A stretch of DNA of 64,000 bases from the NCBI GenBank assembly GCA_022009675.1, contig CP091718.1, forward strand, positions 1,240,001 to 1,304,000. The letters run 5' to 3'. The position numbers and the translations under genes were made by a program. This stretch comes from Oscillospiraceae bacterium (lineage in GTDB: Bacteria; Bacillota; Clostridia; Oscillospirales; CAG-272). Position 1 is the first letter of the stretch. Each line of letters opens with the position of its first letter. The notes beneath the pieces were generated by a model that saw nothing but the letters and a program-made list of their open reading frames with translations, did no database searches and was not told where the DNA came from. Of this stretch, positions 1-10,522 are shown piece by piece.

Positions 1-60
1 CCCGGAGGGAAGGGGCTGGGGGATAGGGGCAGAAAAAAACTTTGATACGGCTGGAAAATC
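1..60. repeat. Truncated copy of the hairpin-rich intergenic repeat
   Basis: The first bases (CCCGGAGGGAAGG, a run of G, then GGGGCAGAAAAAAA) match the tail of the repeat units near 38580-38660 and 34190. Only the end of a unit is in the window. Confidence 0.5.
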
Positions 61-134
61 CGGCGAGCAAAACCGCCGCCGCCCCCACAAAAAAAGCTAC
101 ACCAAATAATTTACGGAAAAAGGGGTATCGCACT

Positions 135-622
135 ATGGATCAGATCCTGAAAAACACTGGAAGATGACGCCACACTGACACCCGCACAGCTTGCCGTCAT
201 GTTTGATAAGGAGGAGGGCGATATACGCGCTCTCATCAAGGAATACGAGGCGGAAGGAGTCATCCTCGGATATAAAACAATCATAGACTGGGACAAAACC
301 GAACGGGAATACGTCACCGCTATGATCGAGGTCAAAACCACCCCCCAGCGCGACCGGGGCTTTGACCGCATCGCGGAAAAGATCTATAACTACCCGGAGG
401 TGCAGAGCGTCTACCTCATGTCCGGCGGCTATGACCTGTGCGTCATCATTGAGGGACGTACCATGAAGGAAGTCGCCTTCTTCGTGGCGCAGAAGCTGGC
501 ACCCATCGAGTTCGTGACATCCACCGCAACGCACTTCGACCTGCGCAAGTATAACGATAAGGGCATTATCTACGGAGCGCCGGAGATCGACGAGAGGAAA
601 TCTGGACTGATGGCGGCTGTAG
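135..622 (+). CDS. Lrp/AsnC-family transcriptional regulator (frameshifted)
   Basis: The protein has the Lrp/AsnC layout: an N-terminal helix-turn-helix (LTPAQLAVMFD ... IRALIKEYEAEGVI), then the ligand-binding RAM domain (TAMIEVKTTPQRDRGF ... VYLMSGGYDLCVIIEG). The ATG at 135 follows an AAAAAGGGGT ribosome site. One extra A in the run near 150 ends that frame after about ten codons. Without it the frame reads through into the conserved domain, which is otherwise open only from 199. The true stop is unclear because the frame runs into the next gene, probably through another indel near 620. Lrp regulators are often encoded directly upstream of the aminotransferase they accompany, as here; a role in amino-acid sensing is inferred. 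Confidence 0.75.
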
Positions 623-1790
623 CAATCGACTATGAGCGGATCATTCCGCGCCGCATTGCCGGAATGCCGCCCTCCGGTATCCGTAAGTTTTTGACCTTCT
701 GGACGGCATGACCGATGTCACCGCGCTGACGGTAGTGCCAGCCGGATTTTTGTCACCCCTGTGGCACATCCGCGAGGCGGGTATCGAGAGCTTGGAGAAG
801 GGAAAGACCTACTACACATCCAATGCGGGCACCATGGAGCTGCGGCAGGAGATCTGCGCCTATCTTGCGCGGCGCTTTTCCCTGCAGTATGACCCGGCAC
901 ATGAGACCGTCGTGACGGTCGGCGGCAGTGAGGCGATCGACATTGCCATGCGCGCCCTGCTGGAGCCGGGGGACGAGGTCATCATCCCGACCCCCTGCTT
1001 TGTCTGCTATGCTCCCATCGCGGAGCTGTGCGGCGCGGTGCCCGTGACAGTCCGGACACGGAGCGAGGATCGCTTCAAGCTGACGCCGGAACTGCTGGAA
1101 TCCGCCATCACCCCGCGCACGAAAATGCTGGTGCTGGCGTACCCGAACAACCCGACCGGTGCCATCATGGATGCAGATGATCTGGAAAGGATCGCCGGAA
1201 TCCTGCGGGAACGCCAGATTATCGTGCTGTCGGACGAAATATATGCCGAACTGACCTACGGCAGACGGCACGTTTCCATCGCGTCCCTGCCCGGAATGCG
1301 CGAGCGCACCGTGCTTGCCAGCGGATTCTCCAAGGCGTACGCCATGACAGGCTGGCGGCTGGGCTACCTCTGCGCACCGGAGCCGCTCGCCCGGCAGATG
1401 CTCAAGATACACCAGTATGCCATCATGTGCGCGCCGACCACCTCCCAGCTTGCCGCCGTGGAGGCACTCCGCAACGGCGACGAGGACATCGCTTCCATGA
1501 CAGAGGAGTATAACCGCCGCCGCCGGTATATTTATAACGGACTGCGCAGTATCGGCATCGAGTCCTTCGAGCCGGAGGGAGCATTCTATATCTACCCCGA
1601 CATCCGCCGGTTCGGTCTGCGCTCCGATACCTTCTGCGAGCGCCTGCTCTATGAGAACCGCTGTGCCATCATCCCCGGCTCCGCCTTCGGAGACGGCGGC
1701 GAGGGCTTTGCCCGTATCTCCTACGCCTACTCCGTCAAACACATCACCCAGGCGCTGGAACGCATCGAGGCGTTCGTGCGTAAACTGTAA
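623..1790 (+). CDS. PLP-dependent aminotransferase, class I/II (frameshifted)
   Basis: Fold-type I aminotransferase. Visible landmarks are MPPSGIRKF near the N-terminus, YPNNPTGA, SDEIYAELTY (PLP-binding Asp and Tyr) and SGFSKAYAMTGWRLGY with the Schiff-base Lys. The N-terminal part is in a different frame from the rest. A T is missing from the run at about 690, and further indels at 735-765 scramble the expected GQPDF-type motif into VPAGF. The C-terminus is intact to the TAA at 1790. It probably converts amino acids to 2-oxo acids; the substrate cannot be assigned. It probably forms an operon with the Lrp-type gene upstream. The exact start is uncertain. Confidence 0.8.
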
Positions 1791-1795
1791 AAAAC

Positions 1796-1833
1796 CACCG
1801 GGGAGCTCTCCAAAGAGTTCCCCGGTGTTTTTT
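1796..1833. terminator. Bidirectional rho-independent terminator
   Basis: CACCGGGGA (1796-1804) pairs with TCCCCGGTG (1819-1827) and is followed by six T. An A run on the other side gives the minus strand a T tract too. It sits between two convergent genes. Confidence 0.85.
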
Positions 1834-1843
1834 CGGTTCTCCG

Positions 1844-2569
1844 TCAGATCGCCATCCCCCCATCAACCCCCAGAACCTGTCCGGTGATGAAGCCAGCCTC
1901 GGGCGAGGCGAGGAACGCGACCGCGGCGGCAACGTCGGCGGGCGTCCCGATGCGTCCGAGCGGCGTGTCGGCACACAGCGCGCGGCGGGTGTCCGCATCC
2001 AGCGCGGCGTTCATTTCGGTATCAATCAGTCCCGGCTCCACGCAGTTGACCGTGATGCCGGACGGTCCCAGCTCCTTGGCAAGCGCCATGGTCAATCCGC
2101 GAAGCCCCGCCTTGGCGGCGGAGTATGCCGCCTCGCAGGACGCGCCGACCTTGCCCCACATGGAGCCTATCTGAATAATCCGTCCGGATTGCCGCCGCAC
2201 CATGCCGGGAATGACCGCGCGGCAGAGGTAGAAGGCGCCGGACAGGTCGGTGTCGGTCAGGTACCGCCACTCACTGTCCGTCATGTCCTGCAGAAGTCCG
2301 ATGTGCGCGACGCCCGCGCAGTTGACCAGTACCGCGGGATCGCCCAGCACCGCCTGCACCTGCGCGAACGCCTCGCGCACGCAAATCGGGTCGGATACGT
2401 CTGCCCGCACAGCCAGCGCGCCCGTCGCATCCGCGACCGCCGCCGCATCCTCCTCCCGACTCCGGTACAGGAAGGCGACCCGGTCGCCCGCCGCCGCGAA
2501 CCGTTCCACGCAGGCGCGCCCGATGCCGCGTGAGCCGCCGGTTATCAGTACAGTGCGTCCGCCCGTCAT
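1844..2569 (-). CDS. SDR-family oxidoreductase (FabG-like)
   Basis: Classical short-chain dehydrogenase of 241 residues. It has the NAD(P)-binding TGGSRGIG near the N-terminus, VLVNCAGV in place of the usual NNAG, a Ser in IQIGSMWG, the catalytic YSAAK, and a C-terminal GQVLGVDGG. The ATG at 2569 was chosen because it overlaps the stop of the upstream GNAT gene by four bases (ATGA), which suggests translational coupling. A longer upstream reading frame has no family similarity. It resembles FabG but lies outside the fatty-acid cluster, so another keto or hydroxy substrate is possible. Confidence 0.85.
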   Translation of the reverse strand: MTGGRTVLITGGSRGIGRACVERFAAAGDRVAFLYRSREEDAAAVADATGALAVRADVSDPICVREAFAQVQAVLGDPAVLVNCAGVAHIGLLQDMTDSEWRYLTDTDLSGAFYLCRAVIPGMVRRQSGRIIQIGSMWGKVGASCEAAYSAAKAGLRGLTMALAKELGPSGITVNCVEPGLIDTEMNAALDADTRRALCADTPLGRIGTPADVAAAVAFLASPEAGFITGQVLGVDGGMAI

Positions 2570-3582
2570 GCCCGGACCTCCTTCCGCATATCCGCAAAGG
2601 CACGGGCAATCCGGAAGCCTGCCGCCTCGTAGATATTGCGTGCCGGGTTGTTTTCCCCCGTGTACAGCGACATGAAATCCGCGCCTGCTGCCGCGTGCCG
2701 GTGGCACATCTCGCAGAATACCAGCTTGCCGATGCCGCGCCCCCGGTAGTCCGTCCGGGTGCCGATACCGCAGAAATTGCCGCGTCCGGGCGTCCCGTCC
2801 ACCGACAGGGGACCGGTATAGGACACGACCAGCCGATCCGCGCCGTGATCCACCGCCACGACAATGGGGCGGTCTGTGTGCGCCAGCACCTGCGCCGCCC
2901 AGCCGGGGTTGCGGATATTATCAAACAGCTCCGGCAGTCCCCTGTGGATCGCCGGGTCGTACAGCGTCAGCTCAATGCCGTCTGCGAGCAGTGCCGCACG
3001 GCGCTGTGCCAGTGCGGGCGGGTCGGTGTAGCCTGCCAGACGGCGGTGATAGGCGTTCTGCACGGCGAAATCCCGCCAGCCGCGCCGCTTGAGCAGAATG
3101 TACAGTCCGGAACCCATATCTACCCCCGGCAGGCAGGGATGCCAGTCGCCGCCTGCATCGGGAATCAGCCACGGCAGGTGGACGGGATTGTGGAACACGA
3201 CCTCCAGCTTTGTCACGCCGGGACAGGCTGTCAGGATATCCTCCAGCTGTTCCAGCAGGTGCGCGCCGATGCCGCATCGCCGGTAGTCCGGCTCGACGCA
3301 CAGGAAGGAAAGGTACCCGCAGGCGCGGGAGGCGTCCTCCGCGCCGGATGCAATGCCGACCAATCGGCTGCCGTCCCACGCCGTGACGGTGTGCCGCTCT
3401 GCCCCCGCAAACCAACCGTCGCTTACCTCACGGCTGACCGGTTCCAAGCAGAGGCTTGCCTGTGCGTAGCCACGGGATATGGCGGGCGCGATGCCGTCCG
3501 GCGCTGTGCAGGCGGTATGGTACAGGCGGTGTGCCGCAGCCAGCGTTGCGCTGTCTGTGTCGGTTCTGTATGTGATGCTCAT
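2566..3582 (-). CDS. Tandem GNAT-domain N-acetyltransferase
   Basis: The 338-residue protein has two GNAT folds. The N-terminal one has the acetyl-CoA loop YRRCGIGAHLLEQ and the C-terminal one YRGRGIGKLVFCE, followed by NPARNIYEAAGF, which is typical of GNAT motif B. The start at 3582 is set by AGGAGG just upstream and by a sigma-A promoter (3613-3641). It is co-transcribed with the SDR gene through an ATGA overlap. The acceptor is unknown. Two-domain GNATs of this kind commonly have one active and one degenerate domain, and I cannot tell which is active here. Confidence 0.85.
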   Translation of the reverse strand: MSITYRTDTDSATLAAAHRLYHTACTAPDGIAPAISRGYAQASLCLEPVSREVSDGWFAGAERHTVTAWDGSRLVGIASGAEDASRACGYLSFLCVEPDYRRCGIGAHLLEQLEDILTACPGVTKLEVVFHNPVHLPWLIPDAGGDWHPCLPGVDMGSGLYILLKRRGWRDFAVQNAYHRRLAGYTDPPALAQRRAALLADGIELTLYDPAIHRGLPELFDNIRNPGWAAQVLAHTDRPIVVAVDHGADRLVVSYTGPLSVDGTPGRGNFCGIGTRTDYRGRGIGKLVFCEMCHRHAAAGADFMSLYTGENNPARNIYEAAGFRIARAFADMRKEVRA

Positions 3583-3612
3583 CGGATAGCCTCCTATGCA
3601 TTTTCTGCCTGC

Positions 3613-3641
3613 ATTATAGCATATCGCAGCGGAAAATGCAA
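3613..3641 (-). promoter_or_regulatory. Sigma-A promoter for the GNAT-SDR operon
   Basis: On the minus strand, TTGCAT (3641-3636), a 17-nt spacer and a perfect TATAAT (3618-3613), with the GNAT start 31 nt downstream of the -10 box. Confidence 0.75.
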
Positions 3642-3703
3642 GGGGATTTGCATTCCTGAAGCCCGGCGGCAATCAGGCACCGCGAAAATAATCCGCCGCC
3701 CAC

Positions 3704-3740
3704 TTGCTTTTTTGCCCACACTGTGGTATACTGGTACCAT
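3704..3740 (+). promoter_or_regulatory. Promoter and operator-like motif for the GH127 gene
   Basis: TTGCTT (3704-3709), a 17-nt spacer and TATACT (3727-3732). The -10 box lies inside GTGGTATACTGGTACC (3723-3738), which contains the palindrome TGGTACCA (3732-3739). The same motif, differing at two central bases, covers the -10 box of the GH78 gene at 10442-10457. That placement suits a repressor site. Confidence 0.65.
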
Positions 3741-3776
3741 CATAATAAAACCACCGTATCACAAGGAGGCTTGCTC

Positions 3777-5651
3777 ATGGATACTGCAACATTCGTTCCC
3801 TTCGAACAGACCGAACTGACAGACGGGTTCTGGCTTGACCGGTATGAACTGAACCGGCGCGTGTCAATCGAAAACGTGCGCCGCCGCTTTGAGGACAGCG
3901 GGCGCTTTGATGCCATGCGCTTCAATTTCCTGAAGAACGGACGGCGTCCGCATATTTTCTTTGACTCGGATGTCGCCAAATGGATGGAGGCAGTCGCTTA
4001 TCTGGCTGTCAAGGACCCGGAGGGAATGCAGGAGCATCTCGCCCTCTGCGAGCAGCTGATCGCCTGCATGGAGGCGGCGCAGCGCCCGGACGGCTACCTG
4101 AACTCCACCCATCAGCAGCTGATGCCGGAACAGATCTTCCGGGTGCGGGGAAACCATGAGCTGTACTGCGCCGGTCACCTGATCGAGACGGCGATTGCCT
4201 ACCACAGAGCGACCGGGCGGGACAGATTCCTGAAGATTATGGAGCGCTACTGCGAATGCATCCGCCGGGCGTTCATCACGGAGCGGACAGCCGCCTTCAC
4301 CACGCCGGGGCATGAGGAAATCGAGCTGGCGCTGATCGCCCTGTACCGTCACACCGGCAACGCAACCTACCTGGACATGGCGCGCTTCTTCCTCACGGAG
4401 CGCGGACTGGCTTCCAACGACGCGGATGTGTATGTCGGGAACCGCCCCGGCACGCAGGATGACACCGACATCCGGCATCTGCACGAGGCAAACGGGCACT
4501 GCGTGCGGGCGCTGTACTTCTACTGCGGCATTGCGGATCTGGCGGCGGAAACCGGGGACGCACTGCTTCTGGACAACCTGCGCGATGTGTTTACGGACAT
4601 CAGCAGGCGGAAAATGTACCTGACAGGCGGCGTCGGCTCGACATACCGCACCGAGAGCTTCACGGCAGCCTATGACCTCCCCAACCGGACGGCATACAGT
4701 GAGAGCTGTGCCGCCATCGCGCTGATCCTGTTTGCCGCCCGGATGCGTCAGATCGACCGCAACGCACGCTACGGGGACGTGGCGGAGCGCGTCCTGTACA
4801 ACGCACTGCTGTCCGCCACGTCGCTGGACGGGCGATCCTTCTTCTACGAGAACCCGCTGGAGATCGCGCTCTGCGAGTACGGGCGCGAGGTATCGGTGCC
4901 GGAGAACGCAAGGGAGCATCTGCCGATTCCGGAACGGCTCGAGGTCTTCGGCTGCTCCTGCTGCCCGCCCAACATCAACCGCTTTTTCGGAAAATTCGGC
5001 AGCTTCCTCGCCCTGGTAGAGGAGGGGCACCTGATGCTGGAGCAGTACGTGTCGGCGGTATTCCGCACGCCCTTCGGCTCCGTCCGCGTCCGGGAGGCGT
5101 ATGCCACCGCCGGAACCGTGACGGTGGAAGCGGACGGGTACGCATCCGATGTGCTGGCGGCGCGGATCCCTGCGTGGAGCGGCGCATGGACAGCCGTGCT
5201 GAACGGGAAGCCGGTCACGCCCACCGTGCAGGATGGGTACGCGTATTTCCCGGTGCCGTCCCGGTTCACGCTGGAGCTGGATTTCGGCATCGCGCCGGTC
5301 TTTGTGACAGCCGATCCGCGCGTGCGGGCGGATGCCGGTCGCGTAGCACTGACGTACGGTCCGGTTGTCTGCTGCCTGGAGGGCGCGGACAACGGGGCGG
5401 ACATCTGGCAGATGTCGGTCGATCCGGCGGATATCAGCCGGGCAGAGGTCAGCCGGGACGGGCTGACCGGGCTTTGCACCGTCCGGATGCCGGCATACCG
5501 GGACGGGGAACCGTCCGGCGATGGGCAGGCGTGCCTGTACCGCCCGGCGGAGCCGTCGCAGACGAAGCGCGTGACCGCCACCTTCATCCCTTACTTTGCA
5601 TTTGCCAACCGGGGAAAATCGGACATGGCGGTGTGGATCCGCAGGCACTGA
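3777..5651 (+). CDS. GH127 beta-L-arabinofuranosidase family glycosidase
   Basis: A 624-residue glycoside hydrolase family 127 (DUF1680) protein without a signal peptide, so intracellular. In the Bifidobacterium enzyme HypBA1 the active-site zinc is held by Glu-x-Cys and a Cys-Cys pair. Both are present here as YSESCAA and FGCSCCPPNINRFF, so the centre looks complete. The (alpha/alpha)6 barrel is followed by beta domains. The ATG at 3777 follows AAGGAGG; an upstream in-frame start would lie inside the promoter. It probably releases beta-L-arabinofuranose from imported plant-glycan or hydroxyproline-linked arabinosides. Apparently a monocistronic unit under its own promoter. Confidence 0.9.
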   Translation: MDTATFVPFEQTELTDGFWLDRYELNRRVSIENVRRRFEDSGRFDAMRFNFLKNGRRPHIFFDSDVAKWMEAVAYLAVKDPEGMQEHLALCEQLIACMEAAQRPDGYLNSTHQQLMPEQIFRVRGNHELYCAGHLIETAIAYHRATGRDRFLKIMERYCECIRRAFITERTAAFTTPGHEEIELALIALYRHTGNATYLDMARFFLTERGLASNDADVYVGNRPGTQDDTDIRHLHEANGHCVRALYFYCGIADLAAETGDALLLDNLRDVFTDISRRKMYLTGGVGSTYRTESFTAAYDLPNRTAYSESCAAIALILFAARMRQIDRNARYGDVAERVLYNALLSATSLDGRSFFYENPLEIALCEYGREVSVPENAREHLPIPERLEVFGCSCCPPNINRFFGKFGSFLALVEEGHLMLEQYVSAVFRTPFGSVRVREAYATAGTVTVEADGYASDVLAARIPAWSGAWTAVLNGKPVTPTVQDGYAYFPVPSRFTLELDFGIAPVFVTADPRVRADAGRVALTYGPVVCCLEGADNGADIWQMSVDPADISRAEVSRDGLTGLCTVRMPAYRDGEPSGDGQACLYRPAEPSQTKRVTATFIPYFAFANRGKSDMAVWIRRH

Positions 5652-5735
5652 GCGCGACTGCCGGTCGGACGCACTTTTTACAGAAAATTCAACAAGAATC
5701 CACATAATCCGCCGGATAATCAGCCGCCGCCGGTG

Positions 5736-5741
5736 TATAAT
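5736..5741 (+). promoter_or_regulatory. Possible -10 box upstream of glgP
   Basis: A perfect TATAAT lies about 60 nt before the glgP start in the 148-nt gap after the GH127 gene. No good -35 hexamer is visible at the right distance. Confidence 0.35.
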
Positions 5742-5799
5742 AGGTTGTAACGGTGCCCCTCAGGGCACAGCACTTTCCGTCACAAGGGGGACTTTCCGT

Positions 5800-8230
5800 A
5801 TGCAGAACCCGAAACTCACTGCCGACCAGGTACGCGACAACCTGGAGGTCAAGCTGGCGCGTTACTTCGGCTGTACCGCCGCCGAGGCGACCAATGACCA
5901 GATGTACAAAGCCACCGCCATGACTGTCCGGGACATCCTGACCGAAAAGCGCGGTGCCTTCAAGAAGAAGGTCAATCAGACCGGCTCCAAGCGCGTATAC
6001 TATATGTGCATGGAGTTCCTGCTGGGGCGCTCGCTCAAGAACAACCTGTGCAATCTCGGGCTGGATGCAACCTACGGCAAGGCGCTGGAAGGCATGGGCT
6101 TCTCGCTGGAGAAGCTGTATGACTGCGAGCCGGATGCCGGACTGGGCAACGGCGGTCTGGGGCGGCTTGCCGCCTGCTTCATGGATTCGCTGTCCTCGCT
6201 GGATTATCCAGCCACCGGCTTCTCGCTGTGCTACGATTACGGTCTGTTCCGGCAGATGATCGTGGACGGCATCCAGGTCGAACTGCCGGACATCTGGCTG
6301 CCCGGCGGCGAGGTCTGGCTGGTGCCGCGCACCGACCGCACCTTCCGCGTCCGTTTCGGCGGGCACGTCCGGGAGGAGTGGCGCGACGGGCACTGCAATA
6401 TTTCCTATGAGGACGCCGAGGAGATCGAGGCAGTCCCCTACGACATGATGATCTCCGGCGCAGACTCCGAGGCGGTCAGCCGTCTGCGGCTGTGGCGCGC
6501 GCGGGATATCCATGATTTCAACATGGGTCTGTTCACGCAGGGGCAGTACGCGCAGGCGATGGAGGAGAATACCAACGCCGAGGCGATCACCAAGGTGCTG
6601 TACCCCTCCGACAATCATACCGAGGGCAAACTGCTGCGCCTGACCCAGCAGTATTTCCTCGTTTCCGCTTCCTGCCAGAGCATCATCCGCGACCATATGG
6701 CGGTCTACGGCACGCTTGACAACCTGCCGGACAAGGTTGCCATCCATCTCAATGACACGCATCCCACACTGGTCATCCCGGAGCTGATGCGCATTCTGGT
6801 GGACGAATACTTCTTCCCGTGGGAGGACGCCTGGAGCATTGTCCGGCGCGTCTGCTCCTACACCAACCACACCGTCATGCCGGAGGCGCTGGAGACGTGG
6901 AACGAGGATCTGTTCCGGCTCAAGCTGCCCCGCATTTACGCCATCATCAAGGAGATCAACGAGCGGTTCTGCCGCGAGGCATGGCAGGTCTACCCCGGCA
7001 ACTGGCAGCGCATCGGCAAGATGAGCGTCATCAGCTACGGGCAGGTACACATGGCGAATCTGGCTGTCATCGGCTCGCATTCGGTCAACGGCGTGTCCAA
7101 ACTGCACTCGCAGATCCTGCGGGAGAGCGTCTTCAAGGACTTCTACCGGATGTACCCGGAGCGCTTCGACAACGTGACCAACGGCATCGCGCACCGGCGC
7201 TGGCTGTGCTACTCCAACCCGGGGCTGGCGGCACTGCTGGACGAATGCATCGGCACCGGCTACCGGCACCATCCGGAACAGCTTGCGGACTTTGCCAAGT
7301 TTGCGGACGACCCGGCGGTGCTGGAGCGCGTGCGGGACATCAAGCACCGGAACAAGGTCACCTTTGCGGCGCACCTGTATGAAAAGACCGGGCAGAAGCT
7401 GGACACGCACTCGCTGTTCGACGTGCAGATCAAGCGCCTGCACGAGTACAAGCGTCAGCTGCTCAACGCGCTCAACATCATCGGACTGTACCTTGACCTG
7501 AAGGACGATCCGAACCGGGATGTTCAGCCCATCACATTCCTGTTCGGTGCCAAGGCGGCGCCCGGCTACCAGATGGCAAAAGCGCATCATCCAGCTTTTT
7601 GTGTATGCTGAGCAAGGAGATCGGCTCCCCAGCCTGCCATCCGCGAAAAAGCTGAACGTGGTGTTCCTGGAGAACTACGACGTGACCACCGCCGAGCGGC
7701 TGGTTCCCTCCGCCAACATCAGCGAGCAGATCTCGCTGGCGGGCAAGGAGGCAAGCGGCACGGGTTGTATGAAGCTCATGATGAACGGCGCACTGACCAT
7801 CGGTACCCTGGACGGCGCCAATGTGGAGATGCTGGATGCCGTCGGCAAGGAGAATATGTTCATCTTCGGGCTGACCAGCTCCGAAGTGGAGGAGCTTTGG
7901 CTCCGCGGCTACCGTTCGGCGGATTACTACGCCAACAACGAGCGGCTGGGGCGCATCCTGAGTGCGCTGTCCGTCGGCTTCGGCGGGGAGTCCTTCTCGG
8001 ATATTGCCGGCTACCTGCTCAACGGTCACGGCGTGGCAGACCCGTATATGTGCCTTGCCGATTTTGAATCCTACCGCATGACGCATCAGTCTGCCGTGAC
8101 GCAGTATCGCAACCGCACCGCCTGGACCCGGATGTCGCTTCTCAACACCGCGCACTCCGGCTTCTTTGCCGCCGACCGCAGCATCCGCGAGTACGCCGAC
8201 CGCATCTGGAAGCTGAAGCCCGTACAGTGA
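5800..8230 (+). CDS. glgP: Glycogen/maltodextrin phosphorylase (frameshifted)
   Basis: GT35 phosphorylase that releases glucose-1-phosphate from alpha-1,4-glucans. Landmarks are GNGGLGRLAACFMDSLS, HLNDTHPTLVIPELMR and, near the C-terminus, GTGCMKLMMNGALTIGTLDGANVEM with the PLP-linked Lys. The ATG at 5800 follows AAGGGGG at the proper distance and gives about 810 residues, the normal family length. Several indels between about 7575 and 7650 break the frame at the conserved AKRIIQL...SKEI region, and the correct frame resumes at KLNVVFLENYDVTTAE. I read this as a sequencing artefact. It works with the GH13 enzyme downstream in glycogen or maltodextrin breakdown. Confidence 0.92.
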
Positions 8231-8283
8231 GGGCGGCGGGCAAACTGCCTGTCTGAAAAACCTTTTTGAAGGATAAAGACGTC

Positions 8284-8307
8284 GGGGGCTTCCGGAAAGA
8301 AGCCCCC
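8284..8307. terminator. Hairpin between glgP and the GH13 gene
   Basis: GGGGGCTT (8284-8291) pairs perfectly with AAGCCCCC (8300-8307). No strong T run follows on the plus strand, so it may be an attenuator or processing hairpin. Confidence 0.5.
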
Positions 8308-8377
8308 GTGCCCTTACATCGGATCCGGCGGGGCTTGCCCCAAAAACACTTACCACTCACCGAGGTACACATATACT

Positions 8378-10370
8378 ATGCTACCAAAGAATCCGGCGGA
8401 GGCGCTGACCTCCGTCACCTTCGAGAAATACGGAACCGGAGAGCGGGCAGGCGAGAACCTGACCCGCTTCGGTGCGTTCGCGTGGGGGGAGGTCGTGTCC
8501 CTGCGGGTCGGTTGCCCGCGGCGGCTGGGCGTCACGGCAGTGGTGCTGCGCATCAATCGCGACGGGCAACCGCCAAAGGATATGCCCTTTACTTTCCTGT
8601 CCTCGGATTACGAGCAGGGACAGGACATCTGCGAACTGGAACTGGATACCGCCGCGCTGTGCGGGCTGGATGCCGGCGGGCGTCGGAGCGGACTGTTCTT
8701 CTACCGCCTCCTGCTGGTGCGCGATCAGGACACTCTGTTCACGGACAGCCGCAACAACGTGGATTTCACACTGGGCGCGGACGGCGGACAGGCGTTCCGT
8801 CTGCTGGTGTACAACGGGGGCGACCCGGTGCCGGAATGGTTCGGGCAGGGTGTGCTGTACCATGTGTTCGTGGACAGGTTCCGGCGCGGCGCGGGCGCAG
8901 TCCGCTACCGGACCGGTGCGCGCGGCGCCGTCATGGAGCCGGACTGGGCACACGGTATCCCGCCCTTTGCCGAACGGCAGGGCGACAGCCTTGCCAATAA
9001 TACCTTCTTCGGCGGCAACCTGTGGGGCGTGGCGGAAGCGCTGGACTATCTGGCAGATCTGGGCGTGCGGGTTCTGTACCTCAGCCCGATTTTCCGCGCC
9101 TACTCCAACCACAAGTACGACACGGGAGATTATCTCACCGTGGACGAGGGCTTCGGCGGCGAGGCGGCGCTGGACGCCCTGCTGGACAAGGCGAAGCGAT
9201 ACGGCATCGCGGTCATTCTGGACGGTGTGTTCAACCACACCGGGGATGACAGCCGCTACTTCAACCGCTACGGCACCTATCCGGACACGGGTGCCTATCA
9301 GTCGCCCGACTCCCCCTACCGCGACTGGTACGAGTTTTCCGAGTGGCCGGATCGGTACGCATCGTGGTGGGGCATTCCCATTCTGCCCAAGCTCAACCAC
9401 AAAAACGACGTCTGCCGCTCCTTCTTCACGGGCGTGGACGGCGTGGGCGCGCGCTACATCCGCCGGGGCATAGCGGGCTGGCGGCTGGATGTCGCGGATG
9501 AGCTTTCGGATGATTTCCTGGACGAATTCCATGCCTCCGTGCGCGCGGCAGGGGCGGAAAGCGCGCGGAAGCCGGTCATTATCGGCGAAGTATGGGAGAA
9601 TGCCGCCGAAAAGACCGCCTACGGCAGGCGGCGGCGGTACCTGCAGGGCGGGCAGCTGGACAGCGTCATGAATTACCCTGTCCGGAGCGGCATCCTCGCC
9701 TTTGTCTGCGACCGGGACGCGGAGATGCTGTACGATGTCCTGACCGAGCTGTATGCTTCCTACCCCCGTCCCGTGTCCGATTCGCTGATGAATCTGATCG
9801 GCACGCATGACACCGAGCGCATTCTGACTGTACTGGGCAGTGAACCCGGCGACTATGACCGTCCAACCGTGCGCTGTCCGTGGCGCGGCTGTCCCCGGAA
9901 AAGCGCCGCGCCGCCGCGCATCTGCTCAAGCTGGCGTCGCTGCTGCAATACACCGTGTTCGGCATCCCTTCGCTGTACTACGGTGATGAAGTGGGGCTTG
10001 AGGGCTATCACGACCCCTTCTGCCGGATGCCGTTCCCCTGGGACGAGCTGGAAGAGCCTGTCCGCGCCGATCTGCTTGCGCATTACCGGGCGCTGGGCGC
10101 TCTGCGCGCGCACCCGCCCTGAATCGCGGCGGGTTCCTGCCTGTCGGGCACGGTGCCGATTGGCTCGCCTTCCGCCGCTCCGCCGAGCACGGCTGCGCAG
10201 GCTCCGGCAACGCCGGGGATCTTTTGATCGCCGTCAGCCGCAGTTCCGAACCGGTTAACCTGGATGTGCCGCAAGGCGCGGCGCTCCTTCTGGCTGTTGG
10301 CGGTGTCTCGCTCGCCTCCGGGTGCCTCACCCTGTCGCCCGACAGCGGTTGCGCCGTGCGGCTGGGGTAA
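8378..10370 (+). CDS. GH13 alpha-amylase family glycosidase, neopullulanase-like (frameshifted)
   Basis: A protein of about 664 residues. An N-terminal beta domain (about 1-150) precedes the TIM barrel. The four GH13 regions are visible: I as ILDGVFNHTG, II as GWRLDVADE (nucleophile Asp), III as IIGEVWE (acid/base Glu), IV as IGTHDTERIL (Asp). The frame breaks near 9865 and again near 10117; corrected, it runs through SPEKRRAAAHLLKLASLLQY and a C-terminal beta domain to the TAA at 10368-10370. There is no signal peptide. The N-terminal domain and SPIFRAYSNHKYDTGDY resemble neopullulanase/cyclomaltodextrinase types, so imported maltodextrins are likely substrates; exact specificity is not determined. 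Confidence 0.85.
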
Positions 10371-10422
10371 AAGAGAGGGCGGCAGCCGGCAGGGCAAACC
10401 GGATCAAAAATCCGCCGCCGCC

Positions 10423-10457
10423 TTGACAAGGGCGGCGCAATGTGGTATCATGGTACC
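10423..10457 (+). promoter_or_regulatory. Promoter and operator-like motif for the GH78 gene
   Basis: A perfect TTGACA (10423-10428), a 17-nt spacer and TATCAT (10446-10451). The -10 box is embedded in GTGGTATCATGGTACC (10442-10457), matching the GH127 promoter motif at 14 of 16 positions. Confidence 0.75.
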
Positions 10458-10522
10458 GGTGAACCAGAGGCACAGTCACAGTAAGTACAGGGCGCCTCTA
10501 AAGCAATTAAGGAGAAAACAGT

